From Pirellula staleyi DSM 6068 (GTDB lineage Bacteria > Planctomycetota > Planctomycetia > Pirellulales > Pirellulaceae), in assembly GCF_000025185.1 (NCBI RefSeq), contig NC_013720.1:3658001-3722000 (forward strand): a stretch of 64,000 nucleotides of DNA, given 5' to 3'. Both the position numbers and the translations under genes were made by a program. Each line of letters starts with the position of its first letter. The stretch's first letter is position 1. Positions 54,721 to 64,000 of the stretch are shown here, piece by piece. The notes beneath the pieces are model-generated. The model was not told the DNA's origin and ran no database searches. It worked only from the letters and a program-made list of their open reading frames with translations.

Positions 54721-54726
54721 CTCCTT
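54721..54726 (-). promoter_or_regulatory. Shine-Dalgarno site for the Lys/Ala-rich protein
   Basis: AAGGAG lies six bases before the GTG at 54712-54714 on the minus strand. It decides between this short protein and the longer frame starting at 54825. Confidence 0.75.
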
Positions 54727-54809
54727 ATTGGGGGTGAATGGGAAAACGCTGTTTGCTCTCAGCCGCACTTGCCAGTGGCAAGTTTCTCCGCGATTTCGCG
54801 GAGCGTTAA

Positions 54810-56411
<1,602 letters not shown>

Positions 56412-56500
56412 TTTTCGGAAAACTTACCCGGAACAGTGCTTCACTTATCCGGGTAGCTGTCGCTCGCGGTAAGCCGCGATGAAATGCGAAATGCTGACGA

Positions 56501-56543
56501 CCCTTCGAGTCTCGCTATTGGCTGGGACTCGAAGGGTTTTTTA
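56501..56543 (+). terminator. Rho-independent terminator of eno
   Basis: ACCCTTCGAGTC (56501-56512) and GACTCGAAGGGT (56527-56538) form a perfect 12-bp stem followed by TTTTT. It lies about 90 bases after the enolase stop. Confidence 0.88.
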
Positions 56544-56620
56544 TTGCCTGGGCCGTTTCCTTCATTGGTCACAGCGCGCTGAAAAGAACTTGAAACCAGC
56601 CCACTCGCTGGGAAGGTAGA

Positions 56621-57097
56621 ATGCAACGTATGAGTGGTTCCACTCCCGATTTGCCGAGTGATTCGAAGGCCGCGTCGAGCGATGCGCCGCCTCCATCCGC
56701 TGCTGCTAAGCCGGTAGTCATTCCCTCGGATGAAGAGTTGCTTGGACCGGCCCGCAGAGGGCCTACTCCTCTCTCGGAATCGCCTTGGTTTTGGGCCTAT
56801 CTGTTTGCTACTGCGGGGCTAATTGCCCTCGCGCTTGCGGCACCGAAATTCGGCGTGCGGCAAGCAGCCATCGAGCGCGAGTATCAAGGTCGCACACGGG
56901 CCGCCGAGAATCTCAACGGACGCGATCCGTCGCTGGAGATGTCGACCCCCGATCAAACGATCATCACGCTGCAGCCCCTCTTTTTCTACACCGCCGCCAT
57001 CAGCGCTGTCGCTTGGGGCGTCTTCTGGTACACGCGCCGACGCGCTCTGTCTGCCGCTTCGAGTTCTCTCTCCAACTCGCAGGAGACCGCACCATGA
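56621..57097 (+). CDS. Small membrane protein of unknown function (two helices)
   Basis: This 158-residue protein starts at ATG 56621 with GGAAGGT a few bases upstream. A Ser/Pro/Ala-rich cytoplasmic N-terminus is followed by two predicted transmembrane helices (FWAYLFATAGLIALALAAP and FFYTAAISAVAWGVFWY), separated by about 50 polar residues. The C-terminus is Arg/Ser-rich. No family motif is seen. Its stop overlaps the start of the next gene (ATGA), so the two small membrane proteins are translationally coupled and may form a complex. Confidence 0.7.
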   Translation: MQRMSGSTPDLPSDSKAASSDAPPPSAAAKPVVIPSDEELLGPARRGPTPLSESPWFWAYLFATAGLIALALAAPKFGVRQAAIEREYQGRTRAAENLNGRDPSLEMSTPDQTIITLQPLFFYTAAISAVAWGVFWYTRRRALSAASSSLSNSQETAP

Positions 57098-57672
57098 CTT
57101 GGCTCTTCGACTCTCCGACCACCATCGTTCTTTGGAGCGTGGTCCTCGCCATCGCTGCGGGTGTTGCCTGGACCTTCACCGGAAAAAGAATCTTTGCGGT
57201 TCTCACCGGATTGATCGTTCTGACTGCCGCCGGACTACTGATTGCCGAGAAGGTGATCATCACCGACCGCGAAGCGATCGAAATCAAGCTGAAAGAAATC
57301 GCCGACGATCTGGCTGCCAATCGGCAGGCGGCTGTTGTCGCCAACATCGCCGCGAGCAACATCAAGTTGCAGCAAGTCGCGAAATCGGAGCTGCCGAATT
57401 ACCAATTCACCAGTTTGCGGATCACGAAAATTCATTCGATCGAAATCGACAGCGCGCCGAAGAATCGGACCGCTCGAGTCGAGTTCAATATCGTGGCCGA
57501 AGGGACCTTTAAGGTGGGGGATGACCAAATCAGCGGGATGAAAGTCCCGCGGCTGATCAAAGTCGACATGCTGAAGGAAGAGGATGGTGTTTGGCGCGTT
57601 GATAACTATAGCCACGCTGCCCCGCAGGAGTTTCTGTTCCAAGTGCCGGGTAGCGAGGGGATGACGCCGTAA
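57094..57672 (+). CDS. Membrane-anchored protein of unknown function
   Basis: This 192-residue protein starts at ATG 57094 (MTWLFDSPTTIVLWSVVLAI). Two closely spaced hydrophobic helices at the N-terminus (TIVLWSVVLAIAAGVAWTF and IFAVLTGLIVLTAAGLLIA) are followed by a soluble alpha/beta domain beginning EKVIITDREAIEIKLKEIADDLAANR. It ends in strands such as RVEFNIVAEGTFKVGDD and VDMLKEEDGVWRVDNYSH, a pattern seen in NTF2-like or SnoaL-like cone folds. AGGAG precedes the start. It is coupled to the upstream gene by a 4-base overlap; the pair is of unknown function. Confidence 0.75.
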   Translation: MTWLFDSPTTIVLWSVVLAIAAGVAWTFTGKRIFAVLTGLIVLTAAGLLIAEKVIITDREAIEIKLKEIADDLAANRQAAVVANIAASNIKLQQVAKSELPNYQFTSLRITKIHSIEIDSAPKNRTARVEFNIVAEGTFKVGDDQISGMKVPRLIKVDMLKEEDGVWRVDNYSHAAPQEFLFQVPGSEGMTP

Positions 57673-58276
57673 CAGCATCGCGAGTAGTCGTGATAACCAA
57701 AAATGCTTGCAACCGTCGTGGAGGATATCCATCAGGATTGCTTGTGGCTTCCTAGCGTCCCCAAAAAATATAAAGCTTGCCGCTTAGGCTGATTTTGACC
57801 CCGAACCGAGAACCGGCTACACTATTTTCGTTGAGGCCCGAGAAGTCCTCTTTCCGCTCGATTAACCCCAGACTTTGCCGGGTGGGTAAGGCGGGTGGCC
57901 TTCGACGGTTGTTGTAATTTGTAGAAACCTAGTTGGGCGATAAGTTCAGAGACCACCCGTAGGCAGACAGCCGTCATCGATTCGCTGGTGCTCGATCGCA
58001 AGTTGTTGTGAATTAACGATTTGCACGAATTCAGTGGCGATTGGTCCGTGTCGGTTAGAGCCATGGGTAGGCACTTTATGGGTGTGGGCACTCGATTTGC
58101 TCACAACTAGGGTGTCTGCGGGCGGGAGGTTCTGGTGGACACCGGGATGGGTGTCGACAGCCAGGGAATTCGCTTATCGTCCCCCCAATAAATTCAGGGA
58201 AGAACCGACAGTTGCCTCAGCGAATGATCGCTCATCTGCGGCTAGTAACTGTCCTACATGTAAGGAGTGATTGCAG
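57673..58276. other. Gene-free region upstream of the DUF1571 gene
   Basis: These 604 bases have short open frames on both strands, none with a domain or start signal except TAAGGAG at the right end, which serves the DUF1571 gene. AT-rich stretches near 57760-57830 and 57905-57930 are promoter candidates. No repeat or RNA gene is recognised. Confidence 0.45.
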
Positions 58277-59164
58277 ATGATGAAGAGTCCTTTCGCCCGT
58301 CGCGATTTCCTTCGCGCACTCGTTCTGGGTGGTGCTTCGGTCGCTACCGCCAATTTGCTCGCTGAGGAAGGTGCTCTGAAAGAGCCAGTCTTCCGCATCA
58401 GCAAGGCCACCAGCGATGTTGCTGCTCGCAGCGCTCCTGCCCACCCACTCGATCCAGCTCTCAAACTGGCCCGCGAGTGCCTCGAACGCATCAATCGCGA
58501 TGTTGTCGACTACACCTGCCTCATCGTCAAACGTGAGCGGATCAAGGGTACGCTCGGTGAACACGAATACATGGAAGCGAAGATTCGCAACCGCAAGGTG
58601 GTTGATGGTCGCATGACCACCCCCCTCTCGGTTTACATGCGATTCGTGAAGCCCAAGGGTGTTGAAGGCCGTGAGGTCATCTGGGTCGAAGGCCAGAACA
58701 ACAACAAACTGAAAGCCCACGAAGGTGGATTTTTGGGGAGCAAGCTGCCGAGTGTATGGCTCGACATCAACGGCCCTCTTGCGATGCGTGGCCAACTTCA
58801 CCCCATCAGCGACATCGGAATTGAGAACCTGATTCTCAAACTGATCGAAAAGGGTGAAGCCGACCGTGCTCACGAGGAATGCGTGGTGGAATTCACTAAG
58901 GGGGCCAAGCTCAACGGTCGCCCTTGCACTGTACTCACCGTTCGTCACCCTCAGCAGCGCGAACACTTCGAGTTCCATATCGCCCAGGTTTTCCTCGACG
59001 ACGAACTCGGACTCCCTGTTCGCTACGCTGCCTATCACTGGCCCACGTCGCCCAATGACAAAATGGGCCCCGTGCTGGAGGAATACACCTACATCAACAT
59101 CAAGACGAATGTGAACCTCACCGACAGCGACTTCAGCCCCGACAATCCTAACTACAACTTTTAG
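58277..59164 (+). CDS. DUF1571 protein with Tat-like signal
   Basis: This 295-residue protein starts at ATG 58277, nine bases after TAAGGAG; a TTG two codons earlier is less likely. The N-terminus carries RRDFLRALVLGGASVATANLLA, with a twin Arg followed by a hydrophobic run (Tat-like). The remainder fits DUF1571: ECLERINRDVVDYTCLIVKRERIKG, MEAKIRNRKVVDGRMTTPLSVYMRF, GGFLGSKLPSVWLDINGPLAMRG and QVFLDDELGLPVRYAAYHWP. DUF1571 proteins are common and exported in planctomycetes; the fold resembles a lipoprotein-carrier-like beta barrel, and function is unproven. A strong terminator follows about 95 bases after the stop. Confidence 0.87.
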   Translation: MMKSPFARRDFLRALVLGGASVATANLLAEEGALKEPVFRISKATSDVAARSAPAHPLDPALKLARECLERINRDVVDYTCLIVKRERIKGTLGEHEYMEAKIRNRKVVDGRMTTPLSVYMRFVKPKGVEGREVIWVEGQNNNKLKAHEGGFLGSKLPSVWLDINGPLAMRGQLHPISDIGIENLILKLIEKGEADRAHEECVVEFTKGAKLNGRPCTVLTVRHPQQREHFEFHIAQVFLDDELGLPVRYAAYHWPTSPNDKMGPVLEEYTYINIKTNVNLTDSDFSPDNPNYNF

Positions 59165-59558
59165 AGCACCTGTCTCTTGTTGTTGTAGCGGACCAACTGC
59201 TAGGTCCGAGTGACATACACGATTCGCTGGTGCAAATAATCGCTGGATAAAATCATCGTGGGCTCCGCAGGAACCAAGTGTTGCTGCGGAGCCCACTTCC
59301 TTTTTCTTGCTTTGGTTTTCTCGAATCTGGGGCAATTTCTCGCGATGTAGGGCAGCGGGAAGGTGCCTCACTAAACCTACGACTGCAGTCACAAGCAGCG
59401 ATCGCGATCGCTGCTTCGTCAGGTTTGGTAGTCGCAAGACGGTGCAGTGATGCACTGTTTCATTGCTACGCGACCACGGATTGCTCTATAACTCGTGCAG
59501 GTCGCATGCTGCTGTAGCGGCGAAACGATCGATAAGCTGACAGCCGAAGGAAACCGTG
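59165..59558. other. Intergenic region with strong terminator
   Basis: These 394 bases contain the terminator at 59258-59305 and then the presumed promoter of the lipoprotein gene. No other gene or RNA is recognised. Confidence 0.5.
59258..59305 (+). terminator. Rho-independent terminator of the DUF1571 gene
   Basis: GTGGGCTCCGCAG (59258-59270) and CTGCGGAGCCCAC (59284-59296) form a perfect 13-bp stem, followed by TTCCTTTTT. This is the longest terminator stem in the window. Confidence 0.88.
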
Positions 59559-60044
59559 ATGCACTACTTGCGAGCAACGCTGCTTCTTACCACCGCGCTG
59601 CTACTTTGCGGCTGTCGAGGCGAAGTCACTCCCCCGACGACCAATTCTGAGCCCTCACACGAACCTGCCCCCATCGGCAAGTCGCTGCCTGACAGCCCCG
59701 CTGAAACACCGGCTACGATTCCCACCGAAGTTCCAGCTGAATTGTCGAACCTTTCGGTCGACCAGCTGGTGAACAAGCTTGTGAGTGATGCCACGCGCGA
59801 CTCCGCAGCGATTGCGCTTGCGGCGAAAGGAAAAGAAGCTGTTCAGGCAACGCTCTCCGCTTGCAGTCACGAAAAATGGGAAGTTCGAGCCGCCGCTGTT
59901 TTTGTACTCAGCCAAGTAGATGGCGAGGCAGCGGTGACGAAGAAACTCACCGAGATGCGCGACAGCGACCCAGCACCTGCTGTTCGAGATGCTGCGGCAT
60001 TCGGGCTCGATGCCCTCGACGAGCGTGCCCGACTCCGAAAATAA
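59559..60044 (+). CDS. Small lipoprotein with HEAT-like repeats
   Basis: This 161-residue protein starts at ATG 59559 after GAAGGAAA. The signal peptide (LRATLLLTTALLLCGC) ends in a lipobox-like LCGC, so the mature protein is probably membrane-anchored. A Pro/Thr/Glu-rich linker follows, then about 80 residues with the pattern of HEAT/PBS-lyase repeats: LVSDATRDSAAIALAAKGKEAV, HEKWEVRAAAVFVLSQV and DPAPAVRDAAAFGLDALD. Such repeats make protein contacts. The next gene (nitrilase family) starts 52 bases after, so co-transcription is likely. Confidence 0.78.
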   Translation: MHYLRATLLLTTALLLCGCRGEVTPPTTNSEPSHEPAPIGKSLPDSPAETPATIPTEVPAELSNLSVDQLVNKLVSDATRDSAAIALAAKGKEAVQATLSACSHEKWEVRAAAVFVLSQVDGEAAVTKKLTEMRDSDPAPAVRDAAAFGLDALDERARLRK

Positions 60045-60096
60045 TGCATTCGCTCTGTCGGAAAAAATCGAACTCTACCTCGAGAAGGTCACTGCT

Positions 60097-61098
60097 ATGA
60101 AATCGGTTCGAGTCGCTGCGGTCCAAATGCATCATGAACCGGGCGATATCTCGACAAACTTAGCAACGATCGAGCGTGTCGCACGAGAGGCGGCTGAAGC
60201 CCAAGCCAAGATCATCGCCTTCCCCGAATGTTGTCTCCAAGGTTACTGGCATCTGCGAAATCTTTCGCGCGAAGAACTATTTTCTCTCGCCGAGCCACTC
60301 CCTACGGGCGATCACGCAGCATCAATACGAGCCCTCTCCGAAGAACTCCAAGCGACTATCGGCGTGGGACTCATCGAACGAGACGACCAAGGTCGACTTT
60401 TCAATTCTTATTTTGTTGCGATGCCGAGCGGACAGTTCGCGGTCCATCGTAAACTGCATGTGTTCGTCAGCCCTTTTTTGACGCCGGGGGACGATTACAC
60501 CGTTTTCGATACGCCTCACGGCTGTCGCGTGGGGGTTCTGATTTGCTACGACAATAATCTTGTCGAGAATGCTCGTTGTACGGCGCTGCGTGGAGCCGAG
60601 ATCCTGCTGTCGCCCCATCAAACCGGCGGTTGTAAAAGCGGATCTCCTTGTGCCATGGGGCCGATCGATCCTGCGTTGTGGGACAATCGCGAGCATGACC
60701 CCGCAAAAATCACGGCCGAGTTTCAAGGTGACAAGGGTCGGGGATGGCTCATGCGATGGCTACCGGCAAGAGCGCACGACAACGGCATGTTCTTGGTGTT
60801 TGCCAACGGCGTGGGACGGGACGACGATGAAACTCGAACCGGCAATGCCATGATTCTCGACTGCTACGGGCGCTTGCTGGCGGAGTCGAAAGATCTGGAG
60901 ACCGATCTTGTTTTGGCCGATCTCGACGCGACTCTTCTCGAACGTTCGACCGGACAACGCTGGCTCAAAGCCCGTCGCCCAGAACTCTATTCCGCGATTG
61001 CCGAGCGAACCAGCCGCGAGCGCTCCACGCGCGAGGTCCGATTTGAGTATGATGCGAAAGAACTGGACAATATCCCCGGCGAGCGACCCGCGAAGTAG
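60097..61098 (+). CDS. Nitrilase-family carbon-nitrogen hydrolase
   Basis: This 333-residue cytoplasmic enzyme is of the CN-hydrolase superfamily. The start is ATG 60097 with GAGAAGG eight bases upstream; a longer frame overlaps the preceding gene. The catalytic triad is seen as Glu44 in AFPECCLQG, Lys119 in VHRKLHVF and Cys150 in GVLICYDNN. An insertion (GCKSGSPCAMGPIDPALWDN) between the Cys motif and the C-terminal part is longer than in plain amidases. The family splits amides, nitriles or carbamoyl groups; the substrate is not identifiable from the motifs. It lies in a same-strand series with the lipoprotein and M24 peptidase genes. Confidence 0.88.
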   Translation: MKSVRVAAVQMHHEPGDISTNLATIERVAREAAEAQAKIIAFPECCLQGYWHLRNLSREELFSLAEPLPTGDHAASIRALSEELQATIGVGLIERDDQGRLFNSYFVAMPSGQFAVHRKLHVFVSPFLTPGDDYTVFDTPHGCRVGVLICYDNNLVENARCTALRGAEILLSPHQTGGCKSGSPCAMGPIDPALWDNREHDPAKITAEFQGDKGRGWLMRWLPARAHDNGMFLVFANGVGRDDDETRTGNAMILDCYGRLLAESKDLETDLVLADLDATLLERSTGQRWLKARRPELYSAIAERTSRERSTREVRFEYDAKELDNIPGERPAK

Positions 61099-61155
61099 CG
61101 TTTTCCAGACTGCTTGCCGGTAGTCAGAACAACTCCAACGCTTAGCAAAATCTCC

Positions 61156-62343
61156 ATGTTTGATCTCGCAAAAGTGCAGGCTGCGCTGCATCAGTTTGGT
61201 CTCGATGGTTGGCTCATCGGTGAGTTTCGAGGGAGCAATATGCCGGGCCGACGGGTGCTCGATTTCGCCGATCGAAGCATCACGAGCAGACGCTGGTTCT
61301 ACTCGATTCCTCGTGAAGGAAAGCCCCTCAAACTGGTCCATCGAATCGAGCCCGGCGCGCTCGATCACCTCCCGGGCGAGACGATTGTTTATCTCCGGTG
61401 GCAAGAGTTCGAAGCAGGAATCGCTGCGCTCTGTGCTGGCAAAAAAAAGATCGCGATGGAGTACTCCCCGAAGAACAACATTCCCTACATCGCGCGCGTC
61501 GATGCGGGAACGATCGAACTGGTGCGATCGCAGGGCTGCGACGTCGTTTCGTCGGGCAATCTCATTCAACTCTTCGAGTCGGTGTGGGATGAGTCGCAGT
61601 GGGAAATGCATCTCCTTGCTAATAAGAACAACGTTGCTGCCTACGATCGCGCGTGGAAACTGATTGCCGATCGAATCGAAAGTGGCAAGCCCGTTACCGA
61701 GGGGGATGTGTGCGGGGAGATCCTGCAGCACTTCGCCGAGCATGCAATGACCACCTACCACCCGCCGATCGTGGGCGTGGGGCCTCACAGCGGCGATCCC
61801 CACTACGAGACTTCACCCGATTCGAAAACGCCGATTAAACGGGGCGATTTCGTACTAATCGATCTGTGGGCCAAACTCGATCAGCCTCGCGCGGTGTACA
61901 GCGATCTCACGCGTGTTGGCTTTGTCGGAACTGAAGTCCCTGAACAATTCAACAAGGTGTTCAAGATTGTCGCTGCAGCGCGCGATGCGGCGATTGCATA
62001 CGTCCAAGAGGCGTTTGCCTCGGGGCGTCCGCTACAGGGGTGGGAAGTCGACGATGCCTGTCGCGAAGTCATCGTGAAGGCAGGCTATGGCGACTATTTC
62101 ATTCACCGGACCGGGCATAGCATCGGTCAAGAGACGCACGGCAACGGCGCGAATATCGACAATCTCGAAACGCACGAAGATCGACTGATTCTCCCGGGAA
62201 GTTGCTTCTCGATCGAGCCTGGTATTTATCTCCCTGAGTTTGGGGCGCGTAGCGAGGTCGATGTCTTTGTCGATTGGAGCGGCAACGTGCATGTCACCGG
62301 CGGACCCCTGCAAACCGAGGTCCTTCCGATTTTGGCAAAATAA
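61156..62343 (+). CDS. M24-family metallopeptidase (Xaa-Pro aminopeptidase-like)
   Basis: This 395-residue protein starts at ATG 61156 (MFDLAKVQAALHQFGLDGWL), a typical start of the creatinase N-terminal domain. The pita-bread catalytic domain carries the dinuclear metal ligands: LIDLWAKLDQPRAVYSDLTRV (two Asp), FIHRTGHSIGQETHG (His), CFSIEPGIYL (Glu) and FGARSEVDVFV (Glu). M24 proteins remove N-terminal residues before Pro or cleave related amides. The N-terminal 15 codons of the longer frame are dropped because they lack family character. It is cytoplasmic, convergent with nagA, 26 bases apart. Confidence 0.9.
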   Translation: MFDLAKVQAALHQFGLDGWLIGEFRGSNMPGRRVLDFADRSITSRRWFYSIPREGKPLKLVHRIEPGALDHLPGETIVYLRWQEFEAGIAALCAGKKKIAMEYSPKNNIPYIARVDAGTIELVRSQGCDVVSSGNLIQLFESVWDESQWEMHLLANKNNVAAYDRAWKLIADRIESGKPVTEGDVCGEILQHFAEHAMTTYHPPIVGVGPHSGDPHYETSPDSKTPIKRGDFVLIDLWAKLDQPRAVYSDLTRVGFVGTEVPEQFNKVFKIVAAARDAAIAYVQEAFASGRPLQGWEVDDACREVIVKAGYGDYFIHRTGHSIGQETHGNGANIDNLETHEDRLILPGSCFSIEPGIYLPEFGARSEVDVFVDWSGNVHVTGGPLQTEVLPILAK

Positions 62344-62369
62344 CTTGAGAGTCAAGCGTGCTACAAGCG

Positions 62370-63626
62370 TTAAGCAATCAGGTTGCCGCTCACGATTTCT
62401 CCACCGAGAATCGTACACTCGTGATGCAATTGCAGATCGCGCAGAGATAGCACCACAAGATTAGCTGGTGCCCCGATTTCGAGGCCATGGCTGGCCATCC
62501 CCAAGTGTTGCGCTGGTCGAAGACTTGCCAGATCGATCGCATTTTCGATCGATAGCCCGAGCGCTGAGCGCAAATGATTGATGCAGTAGAGTAGATCGCG
62601 CGAAGCCCCTGCGAGCAATTGACGCTGGTGCGCCACGACGAGCTTTCCGTCTTCGAGCACTTCCACTTCCCCCAGTCCGCTGCGGTAGATTCCGGGGGGC
62701 ATTCCGGCAAGGGCCGTGATATCGCTAACGAGTAGCGACCGCTCGAGTCCTTTCACGCGCAGCATCGACTTGAGAACACTCGTGGGTAAGTGATGCCCAT
62801 CGGCAATCAGCGTCGCTGTGAGTCGATCGTCGGCAAGCTGATCCCATATGTAATTCGGATGACGCTTGATGCTGGGATGAGCGCCATTTCCCAGATGTGT
62901 GCTCAGTGTAGCGCCAGCGTCGACCGCAGCGGTGATTTGCTCGGAACTAGCAGCCGTATGTCCGATTGCCACAAGCACACCCTGCTGTACTAGGTAGCGA
63001 ATTAACTCAATCGAATCGGGATATTCCGGCGATAGAGTGACGAGTTTGATATGGCCACGAGCGGCTGATTGCAGCTGTTTAAACTCTTCGAGGGAAGGTG
63101 GACGGACATGTTCGCGGGGGTGAGCTCCGCGCGGGCCATCTTCGGCAGAGATGTACGGTCCTTCGAGATGAATGCCGGCGATCGATTGCCGGCTTCGTGG
63201 CAAACTTTCTTTGGCCGTGGCAATGACTCCCAGCGATCGCACGAGCAGTTCGCGCGAGTCGGTCGTGCACGTTGGCAAGTAATGCGTAACGCCAGCTTGC
63301 AGCATCCCTTGAGTCACCGCCTCCACATCGTCTGGCGAAACATGGGGGTGATTGAGTTCGTGTCCGGCAAGACCATTCACCTGCAGGTCGATGAGTCCCG
63401 GAGCAACGATTGGCAAATGGCCAGCCGATGTTTGGTGGGCAAAATCGGCCTGGATCGACTGAATGTGACCAGCCGCAATGTCGACGACGACAGGGCGAAG
63501 CGTGTCGTAGCGGCGGGCGAGGAGGCGAAAGGTATTCAAACGAACAGGCTCCTCGGCGAAGTGAGTAACGCAGATGCGACGCTCTGTGCCGATCGAGAAA
63601 ATGGAGGCAGGAAGCTCAGTCGTCAT
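62370..63626 (-). CDS. nagA: N-acetylglucosamine-6-phosphate deacetylase
   Basis: This 418-residue amidohydrolase-family protein removes the acetyl group from GlcNAc-6-phosphate, feeding amino-sugar use and peptidoglycan recycling. Motifs in order are APGLIDLQVNGLAGHELNHP, GIHLEGPYIS (metal Glu), AIGHTAASSEQI (metal His), STHLGNGAHPSIKRHPN (second metal His and substrate residues), ADGHHLP and LVSDITALAGMPPGIY (catalytic Asp). ATG 63626 begins MTTELPAS; a longer frame to 63731 lacks similarity and overlaps the start region of the next gene. No nagB or PTS gene is adjacent in the window. The gene is divergent from the CstA-like gene. Confidence 0.9.
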   Translation of the reverse strand: MTTELPASIFSIGTERRICVTHFAEEPVRLNTFRLLARRYDTLRPVVVDIAAGHIQSIQADFAHQTSAGHLPIVAPGLIDLQVNGLAGHELNHPHVSPDDVEAVTQGMLQAGVTHYLPTCTTDSRELLVRSLGVIATAKESLPRSRQSIAGIHLEGPYISAEDGPRGAHPREHVRPPSLEEFKQLQSAARGHIKLVTLSPEYPDSIELIRYLVQQGVLVAIGHTAASSEQITAAVDAGATLSTHLGNGAHPSIKRHPNYIWDQLADDRLTATLIADGHHLPTSVLKSMLRVKGLERSLLVSDITALAGMPPGIYRSGLGEVEVLEDGKLVVAHQRQLLAGASRDLLYCINHLRSALGLSIENAIDLASLRPAQHLGMASHGLEIGAPANLVVLSLRDLQLHHECTILGGEIVSGNLIA

Positions 63627-63745
63627 GATTGCGACGGAACTCGCGAGCGACAAGGGTGGATCGACGGCCTTGGAATTGCATGCGCTCGGTGATCGTCGTA
63701 TTCTAAACGGGCTATTCCTCTCTCCCGCCATGTTTTGGTGAAGTC

Positions 63746-64000
63746 ATGAGTTTACTCTACGTTGTGCTCCCGGCCGGGCTATTGCTGCTCGCGGCCTACT
63801 TCACCTATGGTCGACTACTTGCGCGACTGCTGCAACTCGATCCCAATCGCGTGACTCCCGCTGTCGAACGGCAAGATGGTCTCGATTACGAACCAATTAG
63901 CGTCGGTTCGCTTGTACCCCAGCATTTTTCTGCCATTGCAGCAGCTGGGCCGATTGTGGGGCCGATTTTGGCAGGACTTACGTTCGGCTGGCTCCCGGCG
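63746..64000 (+). CDS. CstA-like carbon starvation / peptide transporter (N-terminal part)
   Basis: The open frame starts at ATG 63746 and runs off the right edge (85 codons). It begins MSLLYVVLPAGLLLLAAYFT with a hydrophobic helix, then YGRLLARLLQLDP, VERQDGLDYEPI and the CstA-family block HFSAIAAAGPIVGPILAG. CstA proteins are pyruvate or peptide transporters induced on carbon limitation. The remaining helices lie outside the window, so length and C-terminal motifs cannot be checked. Confidence 0.85.
   Translation, partial: MSLLYVVLPAGLLLLAAYFTYGRLLARLLQLDPNRVTPAVERQDGLDYEPISVGSLVPQHFSAIAAAGPIVGPILAGLTFGWLPA

Noticed and set aside
57904-57930. TTGTTGTAATTTG tract shared with the region near 43265
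   Set aside because: A 13-base match in AT-rich sequence can arise by chance, and no larger shared context was seen.
58034-58270. 78-codon plus-strand frame upstream of the DUF1571 gene
   Set aside because: No domain, poor start context and Trp/Arg-rich composition unlike neighbouring proteins.

Overview
The window looks like a chromosomal segment of a planctomycete, most likely of the Pirellulaceae (Pirellula-like). The signs are: a paired DUF1592-type cytochrome and DUF1552 protein, families expanded in Planctomycetes; a giant surface protein carrying the planctomycete N-terminal motif ending in LEQRSMLA; a DUF1571 protein; a large membrane-anchored Ser/Thr kinase; a redoxin-cytochrome-copper monooxygenase fusion; and many long secreted proteins in a moderately GC-rich background with few strong Shine-Dalgarno sites. 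No rRNA, tRNA, CRISPR array, transposase or integrase was seen. The assignment is inference from gene content.

Layout. 1-12.6 kb: a partial unknown gene, an inositol-monophosphatase-family enzyme, the DUF1592/DUF1552 pair, a metallophosphoesterase with an altered active-site motif, glycogen branching enzyme GlgB, a degenerate RNase HI-like protein, a membrane protein, a HicB-like small protein, a DJ-1/PfpI protein and a class-I amidotransferase-like hydrolase. 13.4-19.7 kb: a small secreted protein, a ketosynthase-like protein lacking its catalytic Cys, an anchored helical-repeat protein, an RluD-type pseudouridine synthase, a PIG-L/BshB-type deacetylase and a secreted coiled-coil protein.

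20.2-26.5 kb (minus strand) is the most distinctive block: a circularly permuted ATP-grasp protein, an alpha-E protein, an ATP-grasp/alpha-E fusion and a transglutaminase-like protein. It resembles a widespread but biochemically unassigned peptide-synthesis or peptide-tagging system, here with both split and fused versions of the ATP-grasp/alpha-E pair.

26.9-43 kb: stand-alone CoaB, a proline-rich secreted protein, an 11.2-kb gene for a 3731-residue surface protein (LamG-like, discoidin-like, autotransporter-associated beta repeats, RTX repeats), a multi-zinc-ribbon protein and a SirB1-type transglutaminase-like protein. 43.6-54.4 kb: the Ser/Thr kinase, an oligopeptide-type ABC importer (binding protein plus two permeases, no ATPase nearby), a flavin-reductase-like protein, a small unknown protein and the redoxin/monooxygenase fusion. 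54.5-64 kb: a tiny Lys/Ala-tailed protein, enolase, two overlapping small membrane-protein genes, the DUF1571 protein, a HEAT-like lipoprotein, a nitrilase-family amidohydrolase, an M24 peptidase, NagA and the start of a CstA-like transporter.

Functionally the block mixes central metabolism (enolase, GlgB, CoaB, NagA) with exported redox and surface proteins and several families whose catalytic residues have been replaced. Convergent gene pairs are usually separated by hairpin terminators. Start codons were moved inward from the longest open frame wherever a signal peptide, family alignment or Shine-Dalgarno site argued for it; these choices are stated per gene.
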